In this document: positions 35,011-44,762 of the stretch, piece after piece
Position numbering within the stretch: the stretch's first letter is position 1
How the letters are laid out: the number at the start of each line of letters is the position of its first letter
DNA from: Deltaproteobacteria bacterium
GTDB lineage: Bacteria; Myxococcota_C; UBA6777
Length of the DNA: 64,000 nucleotides
Reading direction: 5' to 3'
Assembly (NCBI GenBank): GCA_006226375.1
Contig: SBHC01000008.1
Coordinates: 62,001-126,000, forward strand
Notes under the pieces: model-generated
What the model was told of the DNA's origin: nothing
Databases searched by the model: none
What the model saw: the letters and a program-made list of their open reading frames with translations, nothing else
Made by a program: the position numbers and the translations under genes

Positions 35011-37743
35011 CTAGGAGAGGTACTTCTGCTTGGACTCATCTCGCAATGCTTCCAATTCGTTGTACTCAGCCACGGTAGGTGGCTTGCGAAGGAGGAACGC
35101 ACAAGTCGCGAGGAAAGGATCGCAGATGAAGGAGAAGGTCTCTCCTTTGGGTCCAACACGACCGTCGTTGTTACGGGTGTTACTACCCCAAACCACGCGG
35201 ATGTCACGGACTTTCTCAACACCGTTGATCAGCTTGGCGCCTTCCACGTCGATGACTTCCTGGTTCCCCATGCAGAGACTGCAACCGGGCATTTCCCAAC
35301 GGAAGTTAGCGGACTTGCGGGCATCGTAGGGGTCTTTCATGAAGTCCCAGAAGACAAGACCAGCGGACTCAACGGTCTCGCGGAGTTTGTCCACCAACCC
35401 ACGCTCGCGGATTTCTTTCTCGATATCGACGGTCGGAGCCGAGTACCACATGCGGTCTCCACCGACTTTCTTGAACTTCTCGATGTAACCCATCACGGTG
35501 CACATGGAGTCCGTGAAGTGCTCGGTGCGGGAAACGCAAGAGAGAACCATGCCCTCTTCCACTTCTAAGTGAGCCTCGGTGGTTACGTTGGCGGGAACTT
35601 CGCTCAGACGCTTCACGTTGAGGTAGCTGTTACCGGGCTTGCCAGTTTTCGTCACACCGGGGAGGGTAACGAGGGGCTCGGGGCGCTCCAGATCAACTTC
35701 CAACTTGTAGTCGTACTCAGCGCCTTCGTCTTCCACCATGTTCACGGGGTTGTCAACCCAGGCTTGCAAGCGGTCGATGAGCTTTTGGATACCAACATCG
35801 CCACGCTCGGTGCCTTTGTAGCCTTCCCAGAACGCGATAAAGTCTTTGACTTCTTTGACCGCAACATCCGTGGGAGTGTACATCCACTGGCTGGCAGGGC
35901 CGTACTCACCCATGGCGTTCATGATTTCGAACTTCTGCTCGCTGTCCATCTCGTCCAGTCCGTAGATTTCCACGAACTTACCGTTCAAGATGTTCTTCTC
36001 GTCAAACTTGTCAACGAGGCCTTCTTGGAGAAGCTTTTCGATCAGCGCAAGCTGAATGTCGCGAGGCTTAACCTTGCGCCAATCACCCTTGAACTCAACC
36101 CGAATGGACTTCGGAATGGTGTAGGGGATCTTGCCGAAGGCGCCAGCGGTTGCCACGAGCAAGGAGTCACCGGGAACAGCAGCGCCGAACACGTTTCGTC
36201 CGTGGGAGTCACCGATAACGATGAGCCATCCGAGGGCGCTCATTTTTTTCAGCCAGGAGTGGATAACACCGTCACCACGGTGGAGTCCGATACCTTCGCG
36301 GTCCTTAAAGAACTTGGGAAGGGTCTCAAAGTTCACCACATCGCTGGGCTTCGGGTGGGCGCTGGTGTGACAAAGAGTTTGCAACACGGGCGGAACAAAC
36401 GTTTCACAGGTCAACAGACGCAACGCCAGTCGTGTGATGGTACCCGTGGTGTCCTGGCTAGCCATGAGGTCAACATCGAACAGACCGGAGCTTCCGGGTG
36501 CGACGCCTTGCTCTTCGGGAAGACCCACTTTGGATCCGAACAGCTTCTGCATAGCTGTGTATTTGCCGTTCTCAGTTTTGAGGAGACCGGGGATGCCCCA
36601 GTCGTACTCGGACAAACCGAGCTTTTCGCGGATAGCGCCAGTCAGGAGACGACCCGAGAGGAAGTTACTGGAACCGCCTGCTTTGTAGGTGATGCGCTCG
36701 ACTTTGGTGAGGCCAAACTCAGCGAGAGTTTTGTTGTCACCGTCGGTCGATTCAATCTTACCGTCTTTGAGGTTTACGGTAACAATCTGTCCGGTTTCGA
36801 GGTTGTTGTAACCGTCGCCGATTTGCACGGGGATGGTTTCAATACCCAACAAGGCGTTGTAACCCTTGGCGTCGATGACGGGAGCTGCAACCAGACCGCC
36901 CCACCAGAAACCAGGCAAGGATTTCTTCATCTCACCGAACCAACGAACGGTGTTCCAAGCGCCGGTCGCGCGGGAAGAGCCAGCAAAAGCCTTCTTGGTA
37001 AAGACTGGCAAAATGGTCTTGCCAGGGTGCTTCTCTTTAAGCGCCAAGATTTCTTTGATGGCGTTGGGGTCAACCTTCTTCATCCAAGCCAAGCTATGGT
37101 ATGCGAGGTCTTCACGGGTGTGAGCTTGGGTCGCGGGAGACAAGGGCTCGGTGTTTCCTTCGGGAACCATGCAAACCACAACTTCGAGGGAGTCGGGTAC
37201 ATCGCTTCCATTTTGGAACCACTCAGCCTCAGCCCAGCTATCAACCACTTCCTTCGCAAACTTGTTGTCGGAGGAGAGGTTGTACACGTCTTCCCAGGTG
37301 TGGTAAGCGAGAGCCATCGATTTCAGTTCGTTGGCTGCGCCTTGTGCCACTGCTTCGTTGCTGGACTTCAGCAGGTTGGTCAAGGAGACAATGGCTTTAC
37401 CACCGCGCATACGTCCGAGAGCGCTGACAGCTTCCAGAGCCGAGTAACCCTGGATCGCGGAAGCGCCTGTGGCAGCAGCTTCGAGAGCTTGTGCCTTGAC
37501 AGTAGCCGCTTCCGTAGCCGGGAAGATTCGGTTTTCAAACGCATCGGCCCAGAAATCCATGGCCTTATCGCTGCTGTCCTCATGAGAACCTTGCAGCACA
37601 GCCAAGATAGCCTCAGCCGTCGCTGCGTCCTGAATGGGCTTTGGATCAATGCCCTGCCCGGAACACTCAAAAGCGTAGGGCAAATTCGCACGTTCTTCCA
37701 CGTGCTGAATGTAGGCATCAAGAGTAGCTTGGTAATTTGACAT
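35011..37743 (-). CDS. acnB: Aconitate hydratase B
   Basis: 910 residues from an ATG with GGGGAG upstream (E. coli AcnB is 865). The N-terminal HEAT-like domain (about 1-160) distinguishes AcnB from AcnA. Later come GFWWGGLVAAPVIDAKGYN, IGDSHGRN and the 4Fe-4S ligands: one Cys in LSCVSRTEH and two in MPGCSLCMGNQ. It interconverts citrate and isocitrate in the TCA cycle and may also act on 2-methylisocitrate. It is monocistronic, with a strong terminator downstream and an 18-bp palindrome about 80 bp upstream. Confidence 0.95.
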   Translation of the reverse strand: MSNYQATLDAYIQHVEERANLPYAFECSGQGIDPKPIQDAATAEAILAVLQGSHEDSSDKAMDFWADAFENRIFPATEAATVKAQALEAAATGASAIQGYSALEAVSALGRMRGGKAIVSLTNLLKSSNEAVAQGAANELKSMALAYHTWEDVYNLSSDNKFAKEVVDSWAEAEWFQNGSDVPDSLEVVVCMVPEGNTEPLSPATQAHTREDLAYHSLAWMKKVDPNAIKEILALKEKHPGKTILPVFTKKAFAGSSRATGAWNTVRWFGEMKKSLPGFWWGGLVAAPVIDAKGYNALLGIETIPVQIGDGYNNLETGQIVTVNLKDGKIESTDGDNKTLAEFGLTKVERITYKAGGSSNFLSGRLLTGAIREKLGLSEYDWGIPGLLKTENGKYTAMQKLFGSKVGLPEEQGVAPGSSGLFDVDLMASQDTTGTITRLALRLLTCETFVPPVLQTLCHTSAHPKPSDVVNFETLPKFFKDREGIGLHRGDGVIHSWLKKMSALGWLIVIGDSHGRNVFGAAVPGDSLLVATAGAFGKIPYTIPKSIRVEFKGDWRKVKPRDIQLALIEKLLQEGLVDKFDEKNILNGKFVEIYGLDEMDSEQKFEIMNAMGEYGPASQWMYTPTDVAVKEVKDFIAFWEGYKGTERGDVGIQKLIDRLQAWVDNPVNMVEDEGAEYDYKLEVDLERPEPLVTLPGVTKTGKPGNSYLNVKRLSEVPANVTTEAHLEVEEGMVLSCVSRTEHFTDSMCTVMGYIEKFKKVGGDRMWYSAPTVDIEKEIRERGLVDKLRETVESAGLVFWDFMKDPYDARKSANFRWEMPGCSLCMGNQEVIDVEGAKLINGVEKVRDIRVVWGSNTRNNDGRVGPKGETFSFICDPFLATCAFLLRKPPTVAEYNELEALRDESKQKYLS

Positions 37744-37821
37744 GTGGCTCAACTCCCCATGTAGACAGAAGACCCTAATTGCATCATCCTTCAAAGAAGC
37801 AGTAGGGTACATGATAAGAAG

Positions 37822-37839
37822 GCTGCCAACATTGGCAGC
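37822..37839. promoter_or_regulatory. 18-bp palindrome upstream of acnB
   Basis: GCTGCCAA-CA-TTGGCAGC is a perfect 8-bp inverted repeat with a two-base centre. It starts about 80 bp before the acnB start codon, the usual place for a dimeric repressor operator. The regulator is unknown. Confidence 0.5.
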
Positions 37840-38042
37840 GCTTTGCAGAAACCTAAAGATAGGGTATGTCTTGCAACCCCCTAGGGTGGCAATTTGTTCC
37901 CGAATGGGTAGCCCATTCAGCGAGGGCTGTCAAGTTCCATCTGCGGCACCTGGAGAATGGAGGACCCTGGCACCGTTGCGTGAGAGAGACCACAATCCAA
38001 AACCACCGCAGGGTCCCAAACGAATCCAAATGCACCCACGCC

Positions 38043-38063
38043 TTTGTCACATCGTGACACAAA
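38043..38063 (+). promoter_or_regulatory. TTTGTCACA-N3-TGACACAA element, copy 1
   Basis: Inverted core TGTCA-N5-TGACA in a 21-bp motif ending 75 bp before the DUF1772 start. The same motif, differing in the central three bases and the last one, occurs at 50004-50024 before the PARP gene. A further GTCAC follows within 10 bp. Probably a shared operator. Confidence 0.45.
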
Positions 38064-38138
38064 AAGTCACGTCATACAGATGAACCCAAAGAATCCCTTC
38101 GTCTCTCCACCGACAATCGTTGTGAAAAAGGAAAGAAG

Positions 38139-38612
38139 ATGAACAAAAGTCGAGCCATAACCACCTCTGCAGTCATTACAACCTCTGCCTATCTAGGGTT
38201 TGTGCTACTCATAGGCATCTCTTATTGTGTGTACTGGACATCCATGGAGCCTCTCGCCTTCATGAGAGACTTCAAGGAGAAGTTCCCCTTGTTCGTACCC
38301 GGTGCCGTCGCGACCATGATTCCTGCCACTGTCCTCACACTGCTCTTGGCCATCAATCGGAAAGAAGCTCCAGAAGCGAGGAGGGCCTGGATCGTTGCAG
38401 CTAGCGTCTTGTTGGCCGTGAATGCCATCACGATGGTGTACCACATCCCGGTCAACCTGGGCTTTATGAAAGAAAGTTACAAAGCCAGCGAAGTCGCAGG
38501 AAAGCTCCAATTGTGGGTCATACTTCATTGGGTCCGGGTTGTGCTTGCGCTGGTTGCCTCGGTCTATGCAGTGATCGCTTTTGAGAAGGAGGTTCTGCAC
38601 ACCCGAGGCTGA
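38139..38612 (+). CDS. DUF1772 membrane protein
   Basis: 157 residues with four hydrophobic segments. The C-terminal WVILHWVRVVLALVASVYAV fits the DUF1772 W-x3-H/N-x2-R pattern of the anthrone-oxygenase-like family. NAITMVYHIPVNLGF is also conserved-looking. AAGGAAAG precedes the ATG. The function in bacteria is unclear. Confidence 0.75.
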   Translation: MNKSRAITTSAVITTSAYLGFVLLIGISYCVYWTSMEPLAFMRDFKEKFPLFVPGAVATMIPATVLTLLLAINRKEAPEARRAWIVAASVLLAVNAITMVYHIPVNLGFMKESYKASEVAGKLQLWVILHWVRVVLALVASVYAVIAFEKEVLHTRG

Positions 38613-38816
38613 ACCTCCTCTTGGTTCTTTGCTTCAGCTTCCCCTGCTCTCTTTCGCACACCTCCCAGCCCAACCAACGCAAGGAAAAAAGAAACATCCT
38701 TCTCCAATCTGGTAACCGTTTCCTCTCTACCACATAGAATACATCAGAAGTGCAACACTCATGAACGGTCATGCCTAGCACCCACGCTATGGTTCGGCTA
38801 AGGGAGAACGAAACGA

Positions 38817-39641
38817 ATGCAGCGTCTTGTTTTGGGATGTCTATTGATTTGTAGTTTGAGCCTTTCTCAGTGGATGGTGGGTTGTGGAGGGTCTCCTGAT
38901 GACAACTCCAACACGAACACCACCACAAACTCCAATACGAATGCCAACGCCAATACGAATGGCAACCAAGCTGAGGAAAAGCCAACCAATGAACCTCAGG
39001 CCGGACATGACGCCGGAGCAACCAACAACGAGCCAAGCGCAGAGAGCAACGCTGACGTAGAGGCCCAACAAGAGAGAGCGGAAAACGAAGAACCAACCCA
39101 AGAAGAAGGCTCCGAAGAATCCATCGTTGAGCCAGATGGAAGAGATGCAGGAGCTGACGAGGAACCAGCGGGAGAAGCCGCAACACCCGAATGGCCTGCA
39201 GATGACGAGCCTGCCGAAAAACCTGCCGAGGCAATGGCCGATCAACCCAGCGCACAGACCGACTCCTACAATGTAGACAGCAACGGTGTAGCTGTGCAGG
39301 GATACGATGTGGTCGCCTACTTCTTGCTTCAGAAACCAACGCAAGGCGACGCGAAGTATGCTGTGCGGTGGAGCGGAGCGACCTGGCATTTTTCATCGGA
39401 CCCACACCGGCAACTCTTTCAGGCCAACCCTACAAAATACGCACCACAGTACGGAGGCTATTGTGCTTGGGCTGTGAGCCAAGGCTACCTGGCTTCGATT
39501 GACCCCATTGCCTGGAAAGTAGTCAACCAAAAGTTGTATCTGAACTTCAGCCTGTCTGTGCAAAAGCAGTGGGAGCAAGACATCCCCAACAACATCGCCC
39601 AAGCGGACAAGAACTGGCCTTCACTCCGCCCCAAACCCTAG
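38817..39641 (+). CDS. YHS-domain lipoprotein with long acidic linker
   Basis: 274 residues; the signal peptide ends at WMVGC (lipobox). Residues about 25-150 are a low-complexity Asn/Thr then Glu/Pro/Ala-rich linker. The C-terminal domain (about 155-265) holds GVAVQGYDVVAYFLLQKPTQGDAKYAV, WHFSSDPHRQLFQANPTKYAPQYGGYCAWAVSQG, the YHS-like fold common in putative metal-binding periplasmic proteins. AAGGGAGAA precedes the ATG. Confidence 0.8.
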   Translation: MQRLVLGCLLICSLSLSQWMVGCGGSPDDNSNTNTTTNSNTNANANTNGNQAEEKPTNEPQAGHDAGATNNEPSAESNADVEAQQERAENEEPTQEEGSEESIVEPDGRDAGADEEPAGEAATPEWPADDEPAEKPAEAMADQPSAQTDSYNVDSNGVAVQGYDVVAYFLLQKPTQGDAKYAVRWSGATWHFSSDPHRQLFQANPTKYAPQYGGYCAWAVSQGYLASIDPIAWKVVNQKLYLNFSLSVQKQWEQDIPNNIAQADKNWPSLRPKP

Positions 39642-39719
39642 AGCACGAGACAACAGAGCCCATCCACCCTTGGCTCAAGACCTGCCCGCTCTTCTCTCGA
39701 CCCAACAAATGTCATCCAG

Positions 39720-42700
39720 TCATGACGTGACGACCACTCGAAGCCCATACGAAGGCAGGTTGTATCGACACAGCACGCCGGTTTCGATTTGACTTCTCAG
39801 GTGCTCAAAGACTTCTGGCATATCGGACTGCAAGCCTTTCAAGGCCCGACGAATAGCCTGCTTGACAGATGTTCGTGCACGCTCGGCCGCGGAAGCAGTG
39901 GGACGGCTTCGGCCACCCAGACCGGTAGCCAGGGCCAACTCTTCCGTGAGAAAGTCCAGCTCGGTTTGAAGCTTGTGGGTTCGTCCCAGATCATGATTCC
40001 TTTCGGCCTCGCTCAATTCTTCGTACAGCTCCTGCGCACGTTTGGCGTACTCTTTACGAGCCTTCTCATCCAACAATGGACCTGCATCCCCGTTCACTTG
40101 CTTGCGGTTTGGGCCACTCGTTAGCTCCAAAACATGGGTAGGCTCCCCTGCTCGCTCCACGAGCATCGCGATGTAAGACCAACCTTTGACGGCCTTAACT
40201 CGATGTTCTATCTCCCCTCTACGGAAGCACCACACATCACCCTCTCGGACCATCTCCACAACGATTTGTGCTGCTGTGTGAGAAGCAGTGGCAGGAGGCA
40301 GGTCGAAGCTCGTGGAATGGGAACGAGACACGTCGCCATGTTCTTGTTCGATCAGCGCAGCGATGCCTGGCGCACCCAGCCTTTCGCACAGCATGAGGGC
40401 GCGCTCTTTCGCAGCCTCGGCTTCCTCAGGTTGCCCCAGAAAACGGTGAAGTTTGGCCTCAAATCGAGCGGTTGGCCCAAAGGGGAGCATCGGACCACAA
40501 CCGGCATATCCCTCTGGATACTCTTGGAGGCAGTGGATCAACAGCCGGGCGTCTTCTTTCTGTTCACGCGCGATAGCGATGTCAGCCAGAATCGCCAAAC
40601 CATGCAAGTGGCACCACCACGGAGTTCGTCGGAACTGAACCGCCTTCCAAACCCCGTACGCAGAATCCACTGCTTCATGTTCCCCTAACTTTAGCTGCAG
40701 CCAGACTCCTTTCAGCAGGAGACCTGGATACTGGCTCCAATTGGCTGAGTGTTTCACCAAGACTGGTGTCCATTGTTTCAACAGCTCTGTGTGACCTTCC
40801 AGGGCAGCCCCATACGCACGACAAGCGTAGTTGAAATATTCGGTGTGTGGGTCACCGGCTTTCTTGCCCAATTGAAGAATCAGGTCGCCATCAATCTCAT
40901 CAAACCGGCCTTCCAGTTGAAGCAAGATGCATCGCCGGAAGTATGCGTTGAGGTGGGCCTGCGGCGAACGTAGAACTTCAGCTGCACGTTCGTAGCGAAA
41001 CAAAGCTTCCCTCGCTCCCACACCATCGCATTGTTCTAGAGCAATATTAAACTTCCAACGGGCAGCCTCCAGACGATGTTTGGGGTGGTCAAGTTGCGGT
41101 TGCAGGGCTTCCAAAGCAGCCAATCGCTTCACTCGAAAATCCAGCCTGTCGGCCCTCCAAAACCGCAAGGAAGCGACCAAGGCATCCGCAAGAACCTCCG
41201 CATCGCCAACCTTTTCGGCTTCCAACAATGACTCTTCCAGCATCGACTCAATGAAGTCTTGGTTGGGATCGTGATCCATCTCTTGCGTAGCCAAACGAGC
41301 CAACAAAGCGGAGCGAGTCTGATGGTCATCAGGCTTTAGGGTTTGGAGCGCTTTACGAAGCAAGCTTCGGGCCTTGTCATCTCCGTAGGCAAACGCTGCC
41401 ATATCGGCGATGGCGCAAGCGAGGGCAGGCAAACGTGAGTCCATGTCCAAGCGAATCGCCGTTTGCAACGCTTCAAACGCAGCGTTCTTTTCTCCCGCAA
41501 GATGGAGGGCTTTGGCGCGGGCAACCAATGCGTCACATTTCTCTTCCCGCTTGGAAAGTGAGAGTGCGGCACGTTGGTAGAGATCAGCGGCAGCTTTGTA
41601 GGCATACATCGACTCAGCTTCTGCACCCGCTGCCATGACAAGTTCCGAAGCCTGAGGATGTTGGGAAGCAATCGCATGCCTTGCGCGGGCTGCCAGTGAG
41701 GACAAACCAACCGCATCCATGGCATCCAACAAAGCGCGATGACCTTCCGCCTTTTCCTCTTTGTTCATCTTCGAGATAAGGACTTCCGAGAAGAGCTGAT
41801 GAGTCCATGAATAGGTAGACTCCACCCGGCTGAACACCCCCTCAATCAGGGCAAGCTCCATGAGTTCATCCACTTCCAGAGGGTCCATCCCAAGCGACTC
41901 GGATAGAACCTTTACATCGAGGGGGTCTCGGAGCAAGGCCGCCCGGTTCAAGAGTGACAACAGGGCATCAGGAAACTGGCTCATACGCTCGAAGAGAACC
42001 GTTCGAATCGAAGGGGGTAAAGCTCCCTTACTCAGGGAGCCATGAAGACCTCCTCGTAAGCTTGTTTGCATGATCCCTTCGACAAACAAGGGCAACCCCC
42101 CTGTTCGGTGATGCAGGAGATTGACCTCGTCCTCCTCCACGTCACGCTTCGCAAGGTGCGTTGCATAGGCCTTAACTTCCTCCCAAGTGAGCCCCGCCAA
42201 GGTGAACTCTTCTGCGATTTGAATCAACCGAGCGAGCTCACGTTGGGCATCGGGTGACGTTCGCGTGTCGACCGTTCGCCGGGTCATGAGCAATAGAACG
42301 GGGAACGAACGCCACTCGGGCTCCGCATGTGTTAACAATTCAACGGTGGAACGGTCTGCGGCGTGGATGTCATCAATAACAAGGAGAACGGGCTTCTCCA
42401 TAGCCACCCGTGACACAGATTGAATGATAGACTGGTACAAAGCAAAGATGCTGGGGGATGTGCTTTTCTCAGCAGGATCAAGCAACCCCGAGAGGACCTC
42501 TCTTTCAGGCAGAAACGCGTCAGGATGTTGAAAGGCTAACTTCCTCAATAACTGTGTGATCGGCCATAGAGCTGGGGCCTCCCCCACTTCCCATGTGCTC
42601 GCCCAGAAGTGCTCTTGTACCTGAAGTACTTCTCGAAGCAACCGGGTTTTCCCGACTCCAGGCGGACCTGCGACAGACACGTATCCACCTCGACCTTCGT

Positions 42701-42776
42701 CAAGGCTCGCAATGTGTTGGAGCAACCAAGAGCGTTCGGTGGAACGACCAACAAATCCAGATACACGATGACTCAC
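39720..42776 (-). CDS. Large AAA/TPR regulator-like ATPase
   Basis: 1018 residues from a GTG start. An N-terminal AAA_16/NACHT-like module has Walker A GPPGVGKTRLL and Walker B VLLVIDDIHAADRST. A long helical, TPR-like region follows (about 370-800). The C-terminal 200 residues (GEIEHRVKAVKGWSYIAMLVERAGEPTHVLEL ... GDAGPLLDEKARKEYAKRAQELYEEL ... VKQAIRRALKGL) match a module I recall at the end of many ATPase regulators in Actinobacteria and Myxococcota. No kinase, cyclase or LuxR HTH is seen. Probably a signal-integrating regulator. Confidence 0.75.
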   Translation of the reverse strand: MSHRVSGFVGRSTERSWLLQHIASLDEGRGGYVSVAGPPGVGKTRLLREVLQVQEHFWASTWEVGEAPALWPITQLLRKLAFQHPDAFLPEREVLSGLLDPAEKSTSPSIFALYQSIIQSVSRVAMEKPVLLVIDDIHAADRSTVELLTHAEPEWRSFPVLLLMTRRTVDTRTSPDAQRELARLIQIAEEFTLAGLTWEEVKAYATHLAKRDVEEDEVNLLHHRTGGLPLFVEGIMQTSLRGGLHGSLSKGALPPSIRTVLFERMSQFPDALLSLLNRAALLRDPLDVKVLSESLGMDPLEVDELMELALIEGVFSRVESTYSWTHQLFSEVLISKMNKEEKAEGHRALLDAMDAVGLSSLAARARHAIASQHPQASELVMAAGAEAESMYAYKAAADLYQRAALSLSKREEKCDALVARAKALHLAGEKNAAFEALQTAIRLDMDSRLPALACAIADMAAFAYGDDKARSLLRKALQTLKPDDHQTRSALLARLATQEMDHDPNQDFIESMLEESLLEAEKVGDAEVLADALVASLRFWRADRLDFRVKRLAALEALQPQLDHPKHRLEAARWKFNIALEQCDGVGAREALFRYERAAEVLRSPQAHLNAYFRRCILLQLEGRFDEIDGDLILQLGKKAGDPHTEYFNYACRAYGAALEGHTELLKQWTPVLVKHSANWSQYPGLLLKGVWLQLKLGEHEAVDSAYGVWKAVQFRRTPWWCHLHGLAILADIAIAREQKEDARLLIHCLQEYPEGYAGCGPMLPFGPTARFEAKLHRFLGQPEEAEAAKERALMLCERLGAPGIAALIEQEHGDVSRSHSTSFDLPPATASHTAAQIVVEMVREGDVWCFRRGEIEHRVKAVKGWSYIAMLVERAGEPTHVLELTSGPNRKQVNGDAGPLLDEKARKEYAKRAQELYEELSEAERNHDLGRTHKLQTELDFLTEELALATGLGGRSRPTASAAERARTSVKQAIRRALKGLQSDMPEVFEHLRSQIETGVLCRYNLPSYGLRVVVTS

Positions 42777-42896
42777 GGATATAGAAGTCCCCCTTCGTAT
42801 TCAAAAGCAATCGTTTGGGATTTAATGTATCGAACTGCAGAAGGTGAGTCAATTTGGACAGTCATCGGAAATGTCAGAACCGAATCCAAAACAACC

Positions 42897-43510
42897 TTAG
42901 GAAACCTTCTCCAGATGGACGACTCCACGACGAGGAGGTCGAGAAACAGCCAGCAGCATCACGCTGGGTTTGGGGATCTCGCTTTTCAACACAGGTCGGT
43001 ACCTCCTCCGATCCAACTCCCGAGCGGCGTACACGATAAACTGTGTTCCTTACAGAACAGCGAGGTGGAACCCAAGACAGAAATGGGGTCCACCCCCGAA
43101 CTGTGCAGACTCAGAAGGCCGAGGTTTGCGGCCCAGCTCGGTCCAACGTTTTAACTTAATGGTCTCTGGCTCTGGGTACTCGTGTGATGCTCGCCGTCCA
43201 CAGCCAGAAGTGTTGAGCCCGTCAGATGTGTTGCAATCTCACCGACAACATCCGAGCTGGTCTTCTTGTTTTTCATCACCTGCTGTGTAGCTTCGCCAGA
43301 AACAACCACAACCCAATTGCCAAAGCCCAAGTTAATCCAAAATAGGTTGCCCAGCTTCTCAGCGCTATCGAGAATGAGGCGAGTTCCCACTTTGCTGATT
43401 GGCCGAAGATGCCCAACAAGAGGCCAAGCGCCTGGCGCAATGGGGATGCCTTCCAGCGTTTTTGGGCTGTGCATTTTCCGACGAGGGGTTGGGGAAGCGG
43501 GCTTGCTCAT
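42897..43510 (-). pseudogene. Cytochrome P450 pseudogene with internal deletion
   Basis: The 5' part encodes a P450 N-terminus (PIAPGAWPLVGHLRPI ... LTGSTLLAVDGEHH) that runs into a stop near 43151. In another frame further on the haem-ligand loop FGGGPHFCLGFHLAVL is intact, with its Cys. A TAA follows, then a typical P450 C-terminus in the same frame (VYAARELDRRRYRPVL ... VVHLEKVS) to 42897. About 300 residues between the two parts are missing, with a frame change and a nonsense codon. The remnant lies downstream of a TetR gene that may once have controlled it. Confidence 0.85.
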
Positions 43511-43650
43511 CAAACGGTCCTCTCTGTTCTTTCCAAGGAGATCTTGTTCTAACCTCTACAGGTATCCTCGTTACCGACCCACTCCAGGAACCTTTCAGTC
43601 CATTCCATGGGGTGGCAACATCGATTCCCACCGAATGGATGGAGTTTTGC

Positions 43651-44259
43651 TCAAGTCTGGCCCTCATATTGCGGGCAAACCAGACCGTGTAGAAAGCAAT
43701 GAATCAACTCTCTCATAGATTGCATTGTATCCTCAGGCTTTCGGTCTGCCGAAAAAAAGATGGCCTCCACACCCTTTAACATCGCCAACAACGAGTGCGC
43801 CATCAAGCAACTCGACAAAGGCTTAAACATGCCCTGTTTCATCCCCTCATCGAGGATCTTGACCAACATTTTGATCTCCTGGTCGTAAAACTCCTGACGA
43901 AGTTCGATCGCCCTTGGGATTAACTCACGGCCAGCACTTTGGGTAAGGGGGTACAACAACGCCAGCTCTTTGATGACCTCAAACCGGACAAGCAGAAACG
44001 ACTCAAGCTTTTGTATTGGACTCTCGGCTTCCTCAACAGCTTTGTTGATGGAAGTCAGCAACAGACTGCTCTCTTCTCTTACAACCTCCGCAAGGATTTC
44101 ATTCTTGTTTTTGAAATAATAGTAGAGAGCCTGCTTCGTAAAGCCGCACGCATCCGCGATATCTTGCAAGGTACATTTGCGGAACCCAAACCGAGAAAAC
44201 TGCTCCCTGGCTTCCACTAAGATTTGAGCCTTCCTGCTTTCGCTTCCAGACTCTGGCAT
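43651..44259 (-). CDS. TetR family regulator
   Basis: 202 residues from an ATG with GGAG upstream. The N-terminal HTH reads ILVEAREQFSRFGFRKCTLQDIADACGFTKQALYYYFKNKNEILAEVV, a textbook TetR domain. The C-terminal ligand domain is unassigned. It lies 140 bp before the ruined P450 on the same strand and divergent from katG, so its remaining target is unclear. Confidence 0.88.
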   Translation of the reverse strand: MPESGSESRKAQILVEAREQFSRFGFRKCTLQDIADACGFTKQALYYYFKNKNEILAEVVREESSLLLTSINKAVEEAESPIQKLESFLLVRFEVIKELALLYPLTQSAGRELIPRAIELRQEFYDQEIKMLVKILDEGMKQGMFKPLSSCLMAHSLLAMLKGVEAIFFSADRKPEDTMQSMRELIHCFLHGLVCPQYEGQT

Positions 44260-44762
44260 ACTCGAAACTCCTACCCAAAGGTCTAAAAACTTCAACGATA
44301 TATCAACTTGTAAAAGAAGAGGGTACTGTCAAGAAGATGTTGGATTGAATCACAAGGGAGAGGGAAACCAAGTCAAGACCTGTTAAGTACCGTTAAATGT
44401 ATATACACATACAAACCCAAAAGGTTGTCAAGAAGGATAAAGAATCCATTTCGACAAAATCTAGACATAAATATGAATCTAAGACAATGGACAAGACCGT
44501 CTTAGCGAAACCTGTTTCTCGTGGATTCCCATTATATCCAAGCACCTCTAGGAAAAAGGAAGAAACGGAGCGCATGGGAGCAGCCAACATTTGGTACATT
44601 TTTCCACTTGAACTGCAACCAAAACTTAGATACCGTCTCTCAAATATTTAGTGAACGGCATTCAGTTTCGATCTGAGGGTACAGAGGGATGTCGACGCAC
44701 GCCACCAACGAAGCGCGAGCCAATACAAATGAGTTCGCCCCACAAACTCCAGGAGACACTTC
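44260..44762. other. Divergent TetR/katG intergenic region, 503 bp
   Basis: AT-rich in the middle, with a 10-bp palindrome TGTATATACA at 44398-44407 and GATATATC near 44300. No coding sequence is supported. Probably holds both promoters. Confidence 0.4.

Larger units (their letters stand above)
37744..38138. other. Divergent acnB/DUF1772 intergenic region, 395 bp
   Basis: No gene seen. It contains the palindrome at 37822-37839, a long-range inverted repeat GGACCCTG (37962-37969) / CAGGGTCC (38009-38016), and the motif at 38043-38063. Confidence 0.5.

Noticed and set aside
35569-37740. 723-codon open frame on the strand opposite acnB
   Set aside because: It is antisense to a clearly conserved enzyme gene. 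Its composition follows from the codon bias of acnB, and no domain is recognisable.
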